From Apiotrichum sp. Y4204 (lineage: Eukaryota > Basidiomycota > Tremellomycetes > Trichosporonales > Trichosporonaceae), in NCBI GenBank assembly GCA_025531455.1, contig JAMYHL010000019.1, positions 372,001-436,000 on the forward strand: 64,000 nt of DNA. Direction: 5' to 3'. Below the pieces are notes generated by a model. That model searched no databases. It saw only the letters and a list, made by a program, of their open reading frames with translations, and had not been told where the DNA came from. Position 1 is the first letter of the stretch. Every line of letters starts with the position of its first letter. A program made the translations under genes and the position numbers. Below, one piece after another: positions 1 to 11,152 of this stretch.

Positions 1-1170
1 ATCCCATGCTTGCCGCTTCCTATCGCAACCAGGCCGTCAGCGGTTCCCCAACGACTCCCGTGGATTCATTCATGCGAATCCCAGAGCACTTGGTTCCTAA
101 TCCCGATGCCGGCCCATTTGAGCGCGACTACACCATCGAAAGTGCGCTGGGAACGGGCGAGTTTAGTCGAGTGTGGAAGGCCAGGCACAAGCAAAGCGGC
201 GATCTATGGGCGATTAAACAAGGGAAGCCGTACGCCGGCCCCAAGACCCGTCAACGTCAACGCGAAGAGGTCACTATTCTCACTCGACTCGCCAAGATTG
301 GGCATCCTCATGTCATTCAGTTTGTCGACTCCTGGGAACAGTCTGATATGCTCTACATCAGGACGGAGCTATTGGAATGGGGTGATCTGGCCAAGTATCT
401 CGCTTCGATCAGCGACATGGGCGGGCTTGATGAGGGTCGGACTTGGAAAGTATTCGTTGAGCTGGCATCTGGTTTGGATTTCATCCACGGGCATGGCGTT
501 ATTCATCTCGACTTGAAGCCTTCCAACATTCTTGTCACTGCAGAAGGCGCCCTCAAGATCAGCGATTTTGGGATGAGTGTCGTCTACAAAACCGAAGATG
601 GCCAGTACGATACGGCGACAGATCTGGTTGGACGCGACCTGGAGGGAGATCGAGCATATCTCTGTCCCGAGTTGCTGCGCGACCATCCTCCAAGCCCAGC
701 GGCCGATGTGTACAGTCTCGGCATCACAATACTCGAAGCGGCGTTTAATGTGACGGTTCCATCTAGTGAGTGGCACAGCTCCTAGGCACTTCCTCAAATG
801 CTGACTTTAAGACGGCGATGTGTGGATTCGCCTGCGCGAAGACAACTTCGAAGACCTTGAGGAGCATTACGTTCAGCGACCCGAAGGGAACACAAAGACC
901 AATCCTGAAAGCGACACCCAGTCTCTTATCCTTTCCAAAGTGCTGGTCGATACAATTTGTTCGATGCTGCACTCGAACCCGAAGGATCGGATGCGGCTTT
1001 CGCAAGTGCTCGCCCTACGTCCAGTCCAACGCGCACAAGTGTCCATGCTCGCGCACATCGAAGGAGTCAAGTGCGGTCCTGACAACACTGGTGCCGGTGG
1101 CGGTTGGCGGGCTGGTCCCGCTTTGAGGGCCGAGCAGACCGGATGGCTCCAGCACGTTTTGAAGCGATAG
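1..1170 (+). CDS. wee1: Wee1-family protein kinase, 3' part
   Basis: Wee1 kinases phosphorylate the inhibitory tyrosine of the mitotic Cdk and so delay mitosis. The window opens inside the gene: the frame is open from base 3 and the first visible Met (base 6) is probably internal, since Wee1 proteins carry long N-terminal tails. Visible kinase signatures are the Gly loop GTGEFSRVWKA, AIK, the catalytic loop HLDLKPSN typical of Wee1, DFG, and GDRAYLCPELL, which corresponds to the Wee1 GDREYIAPE segment. One intron, 766-811 (GTGAGT...CTGAC...AAG), joins the two halves at an NGDVW motif. The stop is TAG at 1168-1170. Nothing in the C-lobe looks broken. The family call is firm; which Wee1/Mik1-type paralogue it is cannot be told from this part. 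Confidence 0.85.
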
Positions 1171-3075
1171 GACGAAGGCGCAAGATGTTTGTCGACATAC
1201 ATGTGGAGGAGCACGGGATGGAGCGAGAATAACGACAACCGACAACGCCACAACGCGGCCAGTACACCTTGTGCTGGGCCCTAGACCGATTATCATATAC
1301 AGTGCAACAGAGACCTCAATGTGCATAGTTATAGTAACCATTAGCTGATCGTCCAAGTTTTGGGCAGTATCGTACCACAATGTAAGAATTACAACATATC
1401 CGTCTCTTGAGTATGCTTATGCAGTTTCGATGAGGCATGAGTAACGAGCAATGAACAATGAACAATGAGCAATGGTACTCAATGTCCACGCTCGCTTGGT
1501 TTGACGTTCCCTGATGATTTCATGCTCTTGCAATGTTCCTTTCAATGCCCCTGACGAAGTCTAGAGACAGTTAAAGCTGGGCTGTCCTCGAGGAGCCTTC
1601 GACTTGGGAGGCTGCCCCTGCAGCTCATCCCCACATTCCCAAAGAGAGATGGACGAAGAGCGCCGATGATGCCGGTGTTGTCAGGCCGTGATCTGTGGCA
1701 CAACTGCGGGCCTCGCACGGCATTCGCCGCAAAACCCCCCCTCGCAGTACATGACGCACAGTGCGGTGTCTGAGTACTGTGGCACTGATGAAAACACTTG
1801 ACACCCTCAACGCCTCGTTGTGATCTGGTTGCTGACCACTTCTCACTGTCTGTTGTCTGCTGATGGAGACGCGCCCTATCCCCATCAAAAGACTGCTCCC
1901 CGAATCCCGCAAGGAACTTGACCGGGAACATGGGTGTGCGTAGGAGCCGTTGGCCGGATTGGTGATCGAAGAGGGACTTGTGGCGATTTGGTATTATCTG
2001 CGGTATCTCGGCTTTCACATCCATAGAGCATAATTCAGGTAGAGTCATGTCTGCATGTGTTTGACGCGACGGCACAGCTGCCTTTCTCACCGGCTTCTCT
2101 GTGGCACACTGCCCCACAAGCCATGCAGATCAAAGCGTGTTACCGCCCTTCCGAGTGCTGAGCTCCGACACAGCTCTAAGGCGCAAAGAGAACAGGGGCG
2201 CCAACGGGAGATCGTCGCACTGTTGAATCATGGGAACACGAGTTGCATGTTCCGAAATGCAATTCCTTGTCGGACGACGAGCTGAAGCTGACGCTTTGAA
2301 CACAAACACTGAGACAAGGTCTGTAAAGACCCCATTGTGGTGTGAAACTTCCACTGACAAACGACAAGACACTACTGTTCCCAGCCCCATTCTGCATTCT
2401 AGACAAAGCACTTTCGGCGCATGTACGCTCCCAAAAGTTCCTTAGCTGTGTTGAAGAGACAATAAAGCGCAGGGGCCCTGAGCGACGCCGGCTGTAGAGA
2501 AGGTAGAGCCTGTCGCTGCAGGTGTTAAGATGCGTCACTGAGCAGTCATCTATTTCAACCTCTTGAAAGGATACTTGCAACGCCTGTTGAACATCGGCTG
2601 TTCAACTGTTGCCTTGGCTTTTGCAGGCTGTCGGGGTGCGAGTGGCGGGGGCGTGGCGGGAGGTTTCTCTTGTGACGCGGCAGGCTTCCCACTTAGCCAC
2701 GACAAACATTGTGTGTGCTGATTGTGATTTGGGGTCGTTACCTCTAGCTCTAGCTCCTGATGGGTGCGGGAAGAATGAGTTCCCCACTGGTACAGTGCGG
2801 GAATGGAAAGAAGAGCCGCCCATCATCGTACCCAGGGAAAATCGCGCATGTGCCACACAGCGACCACAAGATCGAGGGTGCTTTCCAGCGTCTTGATATT
2901 GCCTGCATGTCGTCCGCAAGTCATGAGCTCTGTTCTCTTGGAGAGAGCTTTGACAGGATATAAAGACTCCTGCGGCGTCCTGTTGTTCCCCCACCTCGAT
3001 AGTTAATCACTGCTGTAAACTACTACCCATCCTTGATCTGTTCTTAGCGTAAATCACCCACTCCAACCTACAACC
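1171..3075. other. Intergenic stretch, no gene seen
   Basis: About 1.9 kb with only short, overlapping open frames on both strands and no recognisable domain. It holds a short run of CAATG-containing heptamers at 1446-1475, and near its right end the TATA element of the next gene. Confidence 0.6.
2959..2965 (+). promoter_or_regulatory. TATA-like box (TATAAAG)
   Basis: TATAAAG lies 117 bp before the ATG of the small gene at 3076, with a pyrimidine-rich stretch between them that would suit transcription starts. Confidence 0.5.
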
Positions 3076-3365
3076 ATGGCTCTCTACCGCACTACCGACC
3101 GCAAGGGCAAGATTGCGTTCCCTCCCATCGTCATCTGCGGCGACCCCGAGCCCTCCCAGCCCACGAACGGCCACCGCCGCAAGTCGGTCACCTTCGCTGC
3201 CGAAGACACCATCATGTTCGTACTTATTCACATGGGCGGCCAGTATGTGTAGCCTGTCTGACTTCCAGTGAGCCAGCCCCCGTCATCACCTTCCTTACGC
3301 CTGCTTCTCGCCGCGGCCCCTGGAGCATCGAGATGCTCCGCGACTGGCTCATTGCTGAAGCTTAA
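3076..3365 (+). CDS. Small orphan protein, 78 aa
   Basis: I do not recognise this gene. ATG 3076 is preceded by CAACC. The unspliced frame stops after 58 codons. Removing a 53-nt intron at 3216-3268 (donor GTTCGT, branch CTGAC, acceptor CAG) gives a 78-residue protein ending at TAA 3363-3365, and the downstream exon is open in exactly that frame. The GTNNGT donor is also used by CCT4 in this window. The product is small and basic in the middle (GHRRKSVTF), with a compact C-terminus containing RGPWSIEMLRDWL. There is no signal peptide or membrane segment. It is the first gene of the orphan island. An alternative is the unspliced 58-aa product. Confidence 0.5.
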
Positions 3366-4549
3366 TCGCGGCTTGAGACCTGGGGTCCGACTTCCCCCTT
3401 AGCGCTCGAAAGTACGACTCGTTCAAGGTTTCATAGGATGTGGTAGCGTGATGCAAGAGGTCAACACATAAATTGCACTTCCTGGGTCTCGCATTGACAT
3501 GAGTAGCATTGACTTGGCACGGCCTGAAGCCTAGCTCCGTGGTGGTTGGTGTTCCCAGAAGCATTGCAAAGAGGATATTTGTGTACATGTAACATGTGTG
3601 CGGCTGCCGGACGTCCAAACGTGCTGTGTACATCATGCAAGCCAGAGACAGTGAGACACAGCTGCTGAGTGACAGAACACATGATGCGCACGACGAGTGT
3701 CGGGGCATGTACAGCATGTGGCACACTTTATGTGTGGCAGCTGAACGCCGATCGGTGCCAGAGTCGACGATGTTTGGATGGCAACCTATGCTTGCACAAA
3801 ACTCACATCGCAAATGCTCCCTGATTGAGGGTCCTTGTTGATGATAGTGATAAAACAAGATGCAAACGTTGCACCTACATACTGTATTAGTGCGACATCT
3901 TGTGGACCTGGCGCCGCAACCCTGCAGACAACAAGGTCCGACGGGCCGTAAAGCTTCCGTTTTCTTTGTTTGACAGTTGGCTCTGTTTCGGCACAGTAAG
4001 TAGTTTGATCTCGTACCACACAGCAAGTTACCATTTTATCATTGTTTAGTCAGACTTCCTTACATTTGTCTTTGTTTTTCTATTCTTTCTTGTCTGTCGC
4101 ACCGGCGTCGCTTGGCCTTACCTCCTTTTTCAACCTTACAAATGTGTGCCTCAAGCCTCATCTCTCGCCAGTGCCATTCACTGATGGGCTTCAATCCGAG
4201 ACAAGATAAACTTGCGGGGTAGATGTGCTCTAACCCCTTGACTTTCATTCCTTCCATTACCGGTTATCTTCACTTGTGTCGCACTGAGATACACATACGG
4301 TAGAGGGAACAAGGGATAAGTGTATGAGATGCTGAGAGTGTCTCTCGTCTCCACTTGCACCAGAGGTGCGAGGAAGAGACAAGCCCAGGTAGCCAATTCG
4401 ACATGTCAAGGCGACCTGTACGCATATTAAAGCAGCCCTTCATCGTCTCTTCCTGCCAAGCCATCAACCACTCCTCAATCTCAGCGCATTCGCTTACACG
4501 CCTCATCACTACCGCTTATCACAGCGAAAACAGTCCCCCACTTATCAAT
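3366..4549. other. Intergenic, no gene seen
   Basis: AT-richer spacer of about 1.2 kb. Open frames are short and lack coding character. A TATA-like element near 4425 belongs to the next gene. Confidence 0.55.
4425..4432 (+). promoter_or_regulatory. TATA-like box (TATTAAAG)
   Basis: It lies 125 bp before the ATG chosen for the next gene and is followed by a C/T-rich stretch. Its position argues against the in-frame upstream ATG at 4403. Confidence 0.4.
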
Positions 4550-6060
4550 ATGATCAACAACACCGACAACGATCGCCACGAGTCCGAAACCCTGAGCCAG
4601 GTGAGCATTCATCTACTGTCCCGTTCTGACTGACTAACATCATTCTTCAGAGGGAACAGGCGACCATGTCTGCCGAGGACGAGTCTAACCCTGCATCCCT
4701 GGGTAACCAGACCGACTGTCCAGAGGAAAACACCAAAGACAAGCAAAACGGGTTAGTACTCGATGTAGTTCTGCGGTAATTAACAGCGCTAATACCCAGT
4801 GACAGCACCGATAAGGTTCAAGGGACTCAGGCCAACTTCCCCCCTGTTGTCGTCACAAAGGACGACTATCGCAAGTGAGCACAATCATCGACCTGTTCCA
4901 ACGTTTGCTAATCTTAAGGGCACGTGTCCTCATGGGCAATGAGTTGACTCCTTCCTGCCCTTACGAAGAGATGTTCGCCACTGCTGGTCAGTGGATGTGC
5001 ATTGGGTCTCAGGACGACCCTTGCCCTCGGTCGTGTAGCAGCTTCAACATGAGGCTCGCTGTGGCTCGTCGCCTTTCTAATGTCCACGAACAGTTCCAGC
5101 AGCAGTCAGTCTCTGAGCACCAGGTGGGACTCGGTAAACGGGGTCAAAGTGACACTGTCAACCCCAACACCTCGGAGCCGGAGGTTGACCATACTCAACC
5201 TGAGCAAGATTCGACGGCCAACAAGAATAAGACACCGAAGTCCAAGGACCTTTCCGGTGGTTCAAAGGGTGGTCATCGTCCCAAGGATGCTCCCGGGGGT
5301 CGCAAACCCAAGAAGGACAGGTCGGTCAAACGCCATGCCAAAATGAATCTCGCCACCACTCAGCCTAATTCCGACATGGCGACCCACTCCTCCGGCTCCC
5401 CTCCTTTAGTCCGCTCACTGGGTGCCATTGCCACTGTGTCCGTTCAAGTCCCTTCCCCGCATGGCACTTCTACTGGCTTGAACGACTCGCCTGTGGGCAG
5501 TTCTAGCCCTCTTGGGCAGTTTATCGATGCTATCTGCTTCGCGGCTGCCAAATTTAAGGGTTTTGAAGACAAGTGTCAGGAGGTGCGCGAAGCCCTTTCT
5601 CGCTGTGGCCCCCGCGCTGCTGAGCAGGGCAATGTCCAGTTCAGCGCGACGGCGCAGAGTGACGAAGATGCCTGGCTGAGTCAGGTCACGGCGCAGCACC
5701 TGACTGGGCTCCAAGGGGAGACGGCTGTGCCGTCCGGAGACAGGGCGGTTGGATCGCCGACGCGGATTCCCGAGGTGCCCAAAGAGCGGCCCGAAGAAAT
5801 GCAGACCGAGATTCCCCATGGGTAAGTTGTTAGGCTGTGGGACATTTTCTTACACTTTTCACAGTCGTCCGCTCATTATGGCAGCCATCTACCCTGGCGT
5901 GCACCCCGACACCCACCTGGTACACTTCTTCCTGGGTGACGTCGATCTTAGCGCGGCTTCATGGTGCGGCCCCGAGTAAGTCCAAAGGTCCTCTTAAGGC
6001 CCCTCGCTTACCCATATCAGCTACTATACCGTGAACATGCGCTCTTTTCCAGTTCAATGA
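4550..6060 (+). CDS. Orphan island protein, about 414-426 aa
   Basis: No family recognised. Exons: 4550-4600, 4651-4751, 4800-4874, 4919-5821, 5865-5975 and possibly 6021-6060; introns are 44-50 nt with clear branch sites. The product begins acidic and polar, then has a Cys-containing patch (SCPYEEMF, GQWMCIG, DPCPRSC), a Lys/Gly-rich basic linker (about residues 150-190), and a C-terminal part with a short amphipathic segment (QFIDAICFAAAKFKGFEDKC). The end is ambiguous. Read through, the frame stops at TAA 5977-5979, which lies inside a perfect GTAAGT donor. Removing the 45-nt intron 5976-6020 gives about 12 extra residues and TGA 6058-6060. I prefer the spliced form. Start ATG 4550 was chosen over 4403 because of the TATA position. 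Confidence 0.55.
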
Positions 6061-6074
6061 CTGAGTCATTGAAC
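6052..6074. repeat. 23-nt near-perfect palindrome at a 3' end
   Basis: Arms GTTCAATGAC and GTCATTGAAC flank a TGA centre, giving a 10-bp stem. It covers the last codons and stop of the spliced form of the preceding gene and contains TGAGTCA, an AP-1-like core. It could be a hairpin in the 3' end of the transcript or a protein-binding site. Confidence 0.5.
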
Positions 6075-7285
6075 TGAGTCATCGCGCCTACGCCTTCTCG
6101 ATAGAGCCTCGCTCGTCACTCCAAATAATGAGCTACATACAGACGTGAAGTCTCTGCTTCACCTCACTGTAGTTTTTATACCCGTGTAGCAATACGCTGT
6201 AACCATTCATGTACTGTCTCTCACTACATCAACTTGCAAAAGTCTGTTTACATTTCGGCCACTTTGCTGGAGTTTTTAATAATAGGCATTTCTTGGTCTG
6301 AATGATCCAAACCCTCAAAAAACCACTAAGGATCCATGATTCAAGAATGGGTGCCCGCTCCGCCTGACTCGTCATTCTCAGTCACCTGAGTATCAACGGT
6401 TCGTGGCGCCGCCCATCATGGGATCTGACAACGATCATCTCGCACTAGGGCATCCGATTGTCTGTGAATACTGGACCTTTCAGATCGCCCTAGATGGGTC
6501 ATGTTAGATGTGGGTCATGTTAGATGATGCCCTATCCCCAACACTTTGCATGTCTGCCTTCCCCATAATCACGAAGACCAGACGCCCTCGTTGACAGTGT
6601 CTTGCACCCCATTTTGGATCTCCTCGTCACCCTCCGCTGCTTCGGGGAAAGCTCTATCTGGCGGCGATGGCTATGTCATTTATTAGCCTTGCTGTTCCCA
6701 GCAACCACCCGCCACTGTCCGTTAGATCGCACGACTGCCAGCGCCTCTTTCTGCTTGATTATTGCCCTCCGCGGACACATCTTGTCACACGATCTCATAT
6801 TCTCTCCCCTAGATCAATCTCTGGAGGGACCTAACGAGCCGAAAGCCGGACTCCCCGATGGCTCAGGTATCCTTCCCCAAGGTGGGAGTACTGCACATTG
6901 ACCATCCTTTGTCGTTCACTAAAGCCTCTCTGATGGCGTTCACACGCCCTCTTGTTCCTCTGTTTCTCATTACCGTTGAGCGATGGGGAGCCGGCGTCAT
7001 GGTGATCTGCCATCTCGGAGCATCGGCTGTTTTCCTCTTCGCACTCAGGCTTCTCGTGCCACCGGTGCGCTCCGCTCTCCAAGTTGCCAGAGTAAACAGA
7101 GGTGTTGAAAGAGATAAATACTCAACCTCTCGACTGACTTTTCCTCACCACGCTCACTTCCGTTCACTCTCCTCTTCCTCTATCCTCTCGTCCTCAGCTC
7201 ACCGCTTCTCGTCACTTTTCGCTTTTCTGTAGTGTCTCTCAAACCCTTTCTCGTCACTTCCCCCGGTCTCAACGTCGAACTCGCA
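6061..7285. other. Intergenic, short direct repeat inside
   Basis: No gene seen. A 15-bp direct repeat, GGGTCATGTTAGATG, occurs at 6496-6510 and again at 6512-6526. Short open frames at 6602-7232 lack coding character. The right end is pyrimidine-rich and leads to the next ATG. Confidence 0.5.
7113..7120 (+). promoter_or_regulatory. TATA-like box (GATAAATA)
   Basis: It lies about 170 bp before ATG 7286 and is followed by a long CT-rich tract, similar to the layout of the other island genes. Confidence 0.35.
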
Positions 7286-8422
7286 ATGTCTCGCCCTACC
7301 CGTCCGTGGTTCACCAAAGTTCACCCTCCCAAGAAGTACGAAGAGCCTCTCGACCCCCTGCTCCAACAGCCCAAGATTATTCTCTACGGTGGGATTAAAA
7401 ACGAATCCCTCCAGAAGACGCGTCTGACTCCTATACCAGCTGGGGATCAATCGGACAGCGAAAGCGACACTACGCCCCCGCACTCGCCCGCCCTGTCTGA
7501 GAACTTCGGTCTCATCCCGGCTGCCGACACGTCTAATCCACCCACCGGCCCTCCTCAGTCACCCGTCATAGGCTCACCTGAGCCTGCTTCTCATGACCCC
7601 CCTGCTCCTCCCGAGGATAACTCGGATGTCCCCTTCATGGCTCTTCCTCCGGGAGTCGACCTCTCGGACCTCGACGATCACAACGTGCCTTTCCCCCCGA
7701 CCCCCACTCCCGCGGAGTTTGACATCCTTTTCGCATTGTAAGTTCATCTTCTCGTCCGGTGCGTTCTGGATACTAATCATCTTAGTGATGATTCAGAGAC
7801 TGAGGAGGAACGTCAGGCCCGCGTCATTCTGGAGTATTCTACGATGCCTAACCCCAAGAAGCTCTATGGCATCCTCCGTGACACGGCCTTTGAGGTTACC
7901 TACGGTCAGCGCAAGATGCTCCGCTCTATCACGCCGCCTCTTATTTGTGAGCAGTCAACTTATGGGTACGACGGGGCCCAGTACATTCCCCCGACTTCGC
8001 CCTCTCCCCCTGCGCCTCCCAACACCCCCATTGAGGCCTCTGTTGATTCTCAAGACAAATCTGTCGTCGTTCCTTCCCAGGCTCAGTCGGCCACCCCTTC
8101 TGAGGCTTCTCCCGACGCTGCGGCTGTTGCTCCTGCCGACGCCCCGGCTTCGCCCATTCCCATCATCATCATCACTCCCCCCTCGGAGTCTCCTGCCACG
8201 CCGTACAGCCCCATGGTCGAGACCCCTTCTACTCCCGTCAACCAGACTCAGCCTTACATCTACTCTCCGGAGATTAACTCTGCTACTCCCCCTATCATCT
8301 CCCTGGAGAACGAGGTCGACACCCGCGACAATAACGCTCGTCCCAAGCGCCCCAGCCTCACCCGTCGTTCGCGATACGAGTCCACCGGCCAGTGGAAACG
8401 CGCTGACAACACCGAGCGCTGA
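7286..8422 (+). CDS. Proline/serine-rich orphan protein, 362 aa
   Basis: No family recognised. Two exons, 7286-7737 and 7786-8422, are joined across a 48-nt intron (GTAAGT, branch CTAAT, TTAG). The N-terminal 150 residues are Pro/Ser/Asp-rich and probably disordered. The intron joins DILFA to DDSETEEE. A more ordered block follows (about residues 155-210: ERQARVILEYSTM, KLYGILRDTAFEVTYGQRKML), then a long Pro/Ala/Ser-rich tail with an Ile run and a basic end (RPKRPSLTRRSRY). There is no signal peptide. The upstream ATG context and the CT-rich leader support the start. It could be a regulatory or scaffold protein, but nothing shows this directly. Confidence 0.6.
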
Positions 8423-8601
8423 AACGCCAAGTAAACAACCGTCCATTGTCGTGAGAGTCAGGTTTACATACTGTAACCTTCGTAACCTTCGGCTCTTCAA
8501 CTGAGACTGCGACATGAGGTTTTCAGGTAGGTACGGGCTTTGTTCTGTTCTTACTTACTTAAGACCCTTGTGCAGTCCCCCTGGGTTTTCGAGCAAGTTT
8601 C

Positions 8602-8735
8602 GCCATTCCCCTCCCCTATCCGGTCTGCAATGGTTCAAGTCATATCGGTCACCATCGCTCCGTCCATTGCCATTCCCCTCCCCTATCCAGTCTGCAATCT
8701 GTCAAGTAATATCGGTTAGCATCGCTCCGTTCATC
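8602..8735. repeat. Imperfect tandem duplication, 67-bp unit
   Basis: Two head-to-tail copies (8602-8668 and 8669-8735) start with GCCATTCCCCTCCCCTATCC and run to ATCGCTCCGT. They differ at scattered positions, so the duplication is not brand new. It lies 180 bp downstream of the preceding stop. Confidence 0.75.
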
Positions 8736-9386
8736 TGCGTCCCACGCCCACCTCCAACCCCTGTGCCATTCCCATCATAGTCGAAGTTATTATCCGAAGT
8801 TTCCCAAATGCTCTGCCGCTTAGGGTAAGTGATCCCCATGGGAAGGGTGCTGACACAAGATGAACGAGTACACCCGTAGCAAATCAGTGTGGACGCCACG
8901 CCCACTGCAATGGCACATACAAGTCCAGTAACATGAGAATGAATTAAAAACCATAAAACCCCAACCGTCGCAAGACAATCTGGAGCCTTTTCTTTCCTTA
9001 GACACCCACCTTGAACAAAAACACCGGAACAAACAGAGGACAAGAAGGTGCGACAATACGACAAACAAGCAAAACAGCAGCTTGAATGAAACTACTCACT
9101 GTCAGAACACTTTCTTTCGAATACTCGGGAAGCTGTGCTGCAGCCCATTCACATATGTGGGACAGTTGCGTGAACCGCAACAATGACTGTGTCTGTATTC
9201 CCCACACACAGTAGCAAGCTTTACACAACCCCTGCCCTCCGCTTTCTCCGGCTTGAGGGTCTAACGGGAGGTGTGTGGATAATGAATGGATGATGAAAAC
9301 ACTTGATTGTCTTTTCGGCACTCTGCTACTCCGGCACAGCTTCATCACTTGTCCTGTAGGCACATCAACGCTTCGACCAAGGTACA

Positions 9387-9393
9387 TATAATT
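9387..9393 (+). promoter_or_regulatory. TATA-like box (TATAATT)
   Basis: It lies 135 bp before ATG 9522 and is followed by a CTTC-rich leader. Confidence 0.4.
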
Positions 9394-9521
9394 GCTGGCT
9401 ACTCAATTTGTTCTTCTTCCTTCCCTTCAACTTCAGCTGCTTTCCTCTCAACATCTCTGCTCGCCAATTCCAATCATATATCTTCCCTTTGCAAGGAGAT
9501 CTTCATTACACAGCGTTCAAC

Positions 9522-10448
9522 ATGTCCGGTCTTGCAAACCACTCGTACGTGACCTTACTCTCCCCTTTCCCACGCTGTCTAGAACGCTTCACTGAACATG
9601 GTCAGTCGCACCGGGCCGAACAACGACAGGGAACCGGACTCAGCTTCTGGCAGTGTGGAAGTTCGTCCCGCCCACCTTGTCGCCGACGCCGAAATGGCAA
9701 TTAGCTCAAACGGGAACGATCAAGCCAGCGCGGCATTCACACACCTCCCAGCCTTAACCGCATCCGAGATTTCCAGCAACAATTCCACCGTATCAGAAGC
9801 TGATTCAATGGTTAGCGCTCGCGTCTCTGAGTTTGACTATCCTGCGTCGGACGACAATCGCCCGTCTCCTCCGCGGGCGCCTCACCCTCAGAGGCCTTTG
9901 CCGTTCCGAGACCCGGGCGTCAACTTCTTTGTCACCGTTCAGCATCCGTACACGCTGGACCTGCCAAACCGTGTCCCGGAAAACTTTAACGACGTGCCCC
10001 CCGAGTACATTGAACACTTTGGAGAATCAAACCGGCCCTTTCAAACCCATAGTATCACTCAGAACATTCTTGAGTACCACAGCCCCCAGGAAGCATTGTA
10101 AGTCTTTGCCAGTGTCTTCGCGCTGACAGCAGTGAGTGCCGCACTTTCCGCGCTCAAATCTTTGCTCTTCTAAATTGGGCTGCAGGAACCCATCGTCAGC
10201 TTGCCGGCCTTCAGGTACTCGCAATCTACCAGCACGGAACACGCGACGTTATCGTCCTAAACGGTTACCGATGCACCCTCTGCGGCAGCAACCTCTGCGA
10301 GTGCGAGCTTCTTAGGGACCATGATTCTGTGGATGACGAGAACGACAACTCCTATATTCTCGGATTTGACGAGATTGTAGGCTACGACGAGGAGGACGAT
10401 GACTGGCACCATGAGCCCCTACAGTTCAGGTGGCGTCCAAACCAGTGA
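9522..10448 (+). CDS. Orphan protein with Cys cluster, 277 aa
   Basis: No family recognised. Exons: 9522-9544, 9606-10097 and 10130-10448 (or from 10133). The first exon encodes only seven codons plus two bases. The second intron would be just 32 or 35 nt (GTAAGT to CAG or CAGCAG), shorter than any other here, but the frame after it stays open to TGA 10446-10448. The N-terminal 110 residues are polar and Ser-rich. The middle is folded-looking (VNFFVTVQHPYTLDLPNRVP, PPEYIEHFGE). After the intron come a hydrophobic helix-like stretch (AQIFALLNWAAG), a strand (DVIVLNGY) and a possible zinc knuckle (RCTLCGSNLCEC), then a very acidic C-terminus. The Cys cluster resembles the one in the next gene. 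Confidence 0.55.
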
Positions 10449-11152
10449 AGCATCCTCATTAGATACATACTGTAGATGAGGCTCAAGACTTGGACCAACT
10501 CTTTTGTTGTATTCCATACAGTTCAGCCTGCTGTCGATGCACATATCTGTCCTAATCTTGATCCAGCACAATCTCATGCCGAGCAAAAGTCTTTTGAATT
10601 AGGGAACGGGCAACAACAGCTAAGAAAAACAGGAGATGTTTGCACTCCCCGAAGCTCTTTGTAAGCGACGTCAAGACGTCAAGTTGTGGACGCAGCAAGT
10701 GGAATAACCGTGACGCGGTGCCCAATCGGGGCGTGCATTGGGTAGTATCGCGTTTCTCTTCCATTGCTTCTGAGAATTCCTCAGCTTCGCACTCATAAGT
10801 TTCGACAAGTACATGAGCTCGCACCATCCATCAACACGGCCATGATGCAAAACTAGAATTCTCGCTATTGTGCTCATCTGTCATCAGGCATCAAGCACCC
10901 TCGCATCCATTCTTGGTCGGGTCTGATGTGTGTGCCGATTCGTGTGTGCACCATCCTTCATTTCTTGTTGCGACACCAAAGATGGTGCACCGCGGCGTCA
11001 CAAGCATGTTGTCGAGGCTGAGTTGCCCCCTGTGCACATCCAATGCATCTCTTCCTCTTGGTCCTCTTCACTGATATATATTCAACATGACGCTGAACCA
11101 ACCCCACCCTCACCACCAACTCCACCAACCTCACCTCATTGACAATTCCACA
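10449..11152. other. Intergenic, no gene seen
   Basis: 700-bp spacer with no convincing frame. The TATA element of the next gene is at its right end. Confidence 0.5.
11075..11082 (+). promoter_or_regulatory. TATA-like box (TATATATT)
   Basis: It lies 78 bp before ATG 11153. The in-frame ATG at 11087 is only about 12 bp from it, too close to be within the transcript, so the downstream ATG is preferred. Confidence 0.45.

Larger units (their letters stand above)
8423..9521. other. Intergenic, no gene seen
   Basis: About 1.1 kb containing the tandem duplication described separately and no convincing frame. Confidence 0.5.

Noticed and set aside
1786..1801. A 16-bp word, TGATGAAAACACTTGA, shared with 9291-9306
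   Set aside because: There is no extension on either side, and one such exact pair is expected by chance in a window of this size.
7593..8504. A 303-codon + strand frame rich in Leu, Pro and Arg
   Set aside because: It overlaps the orphan gene at 7286-8422 in another frame, and the Leu/Arg richness is an out-of-frame reading of Pro/Ser codons.
11087..11152. An in-frame upstream ATG for the orphan gene at 11153
   Set aside because: It lies about 12 bp after the TATA element, so it would precede the expected transcription start.
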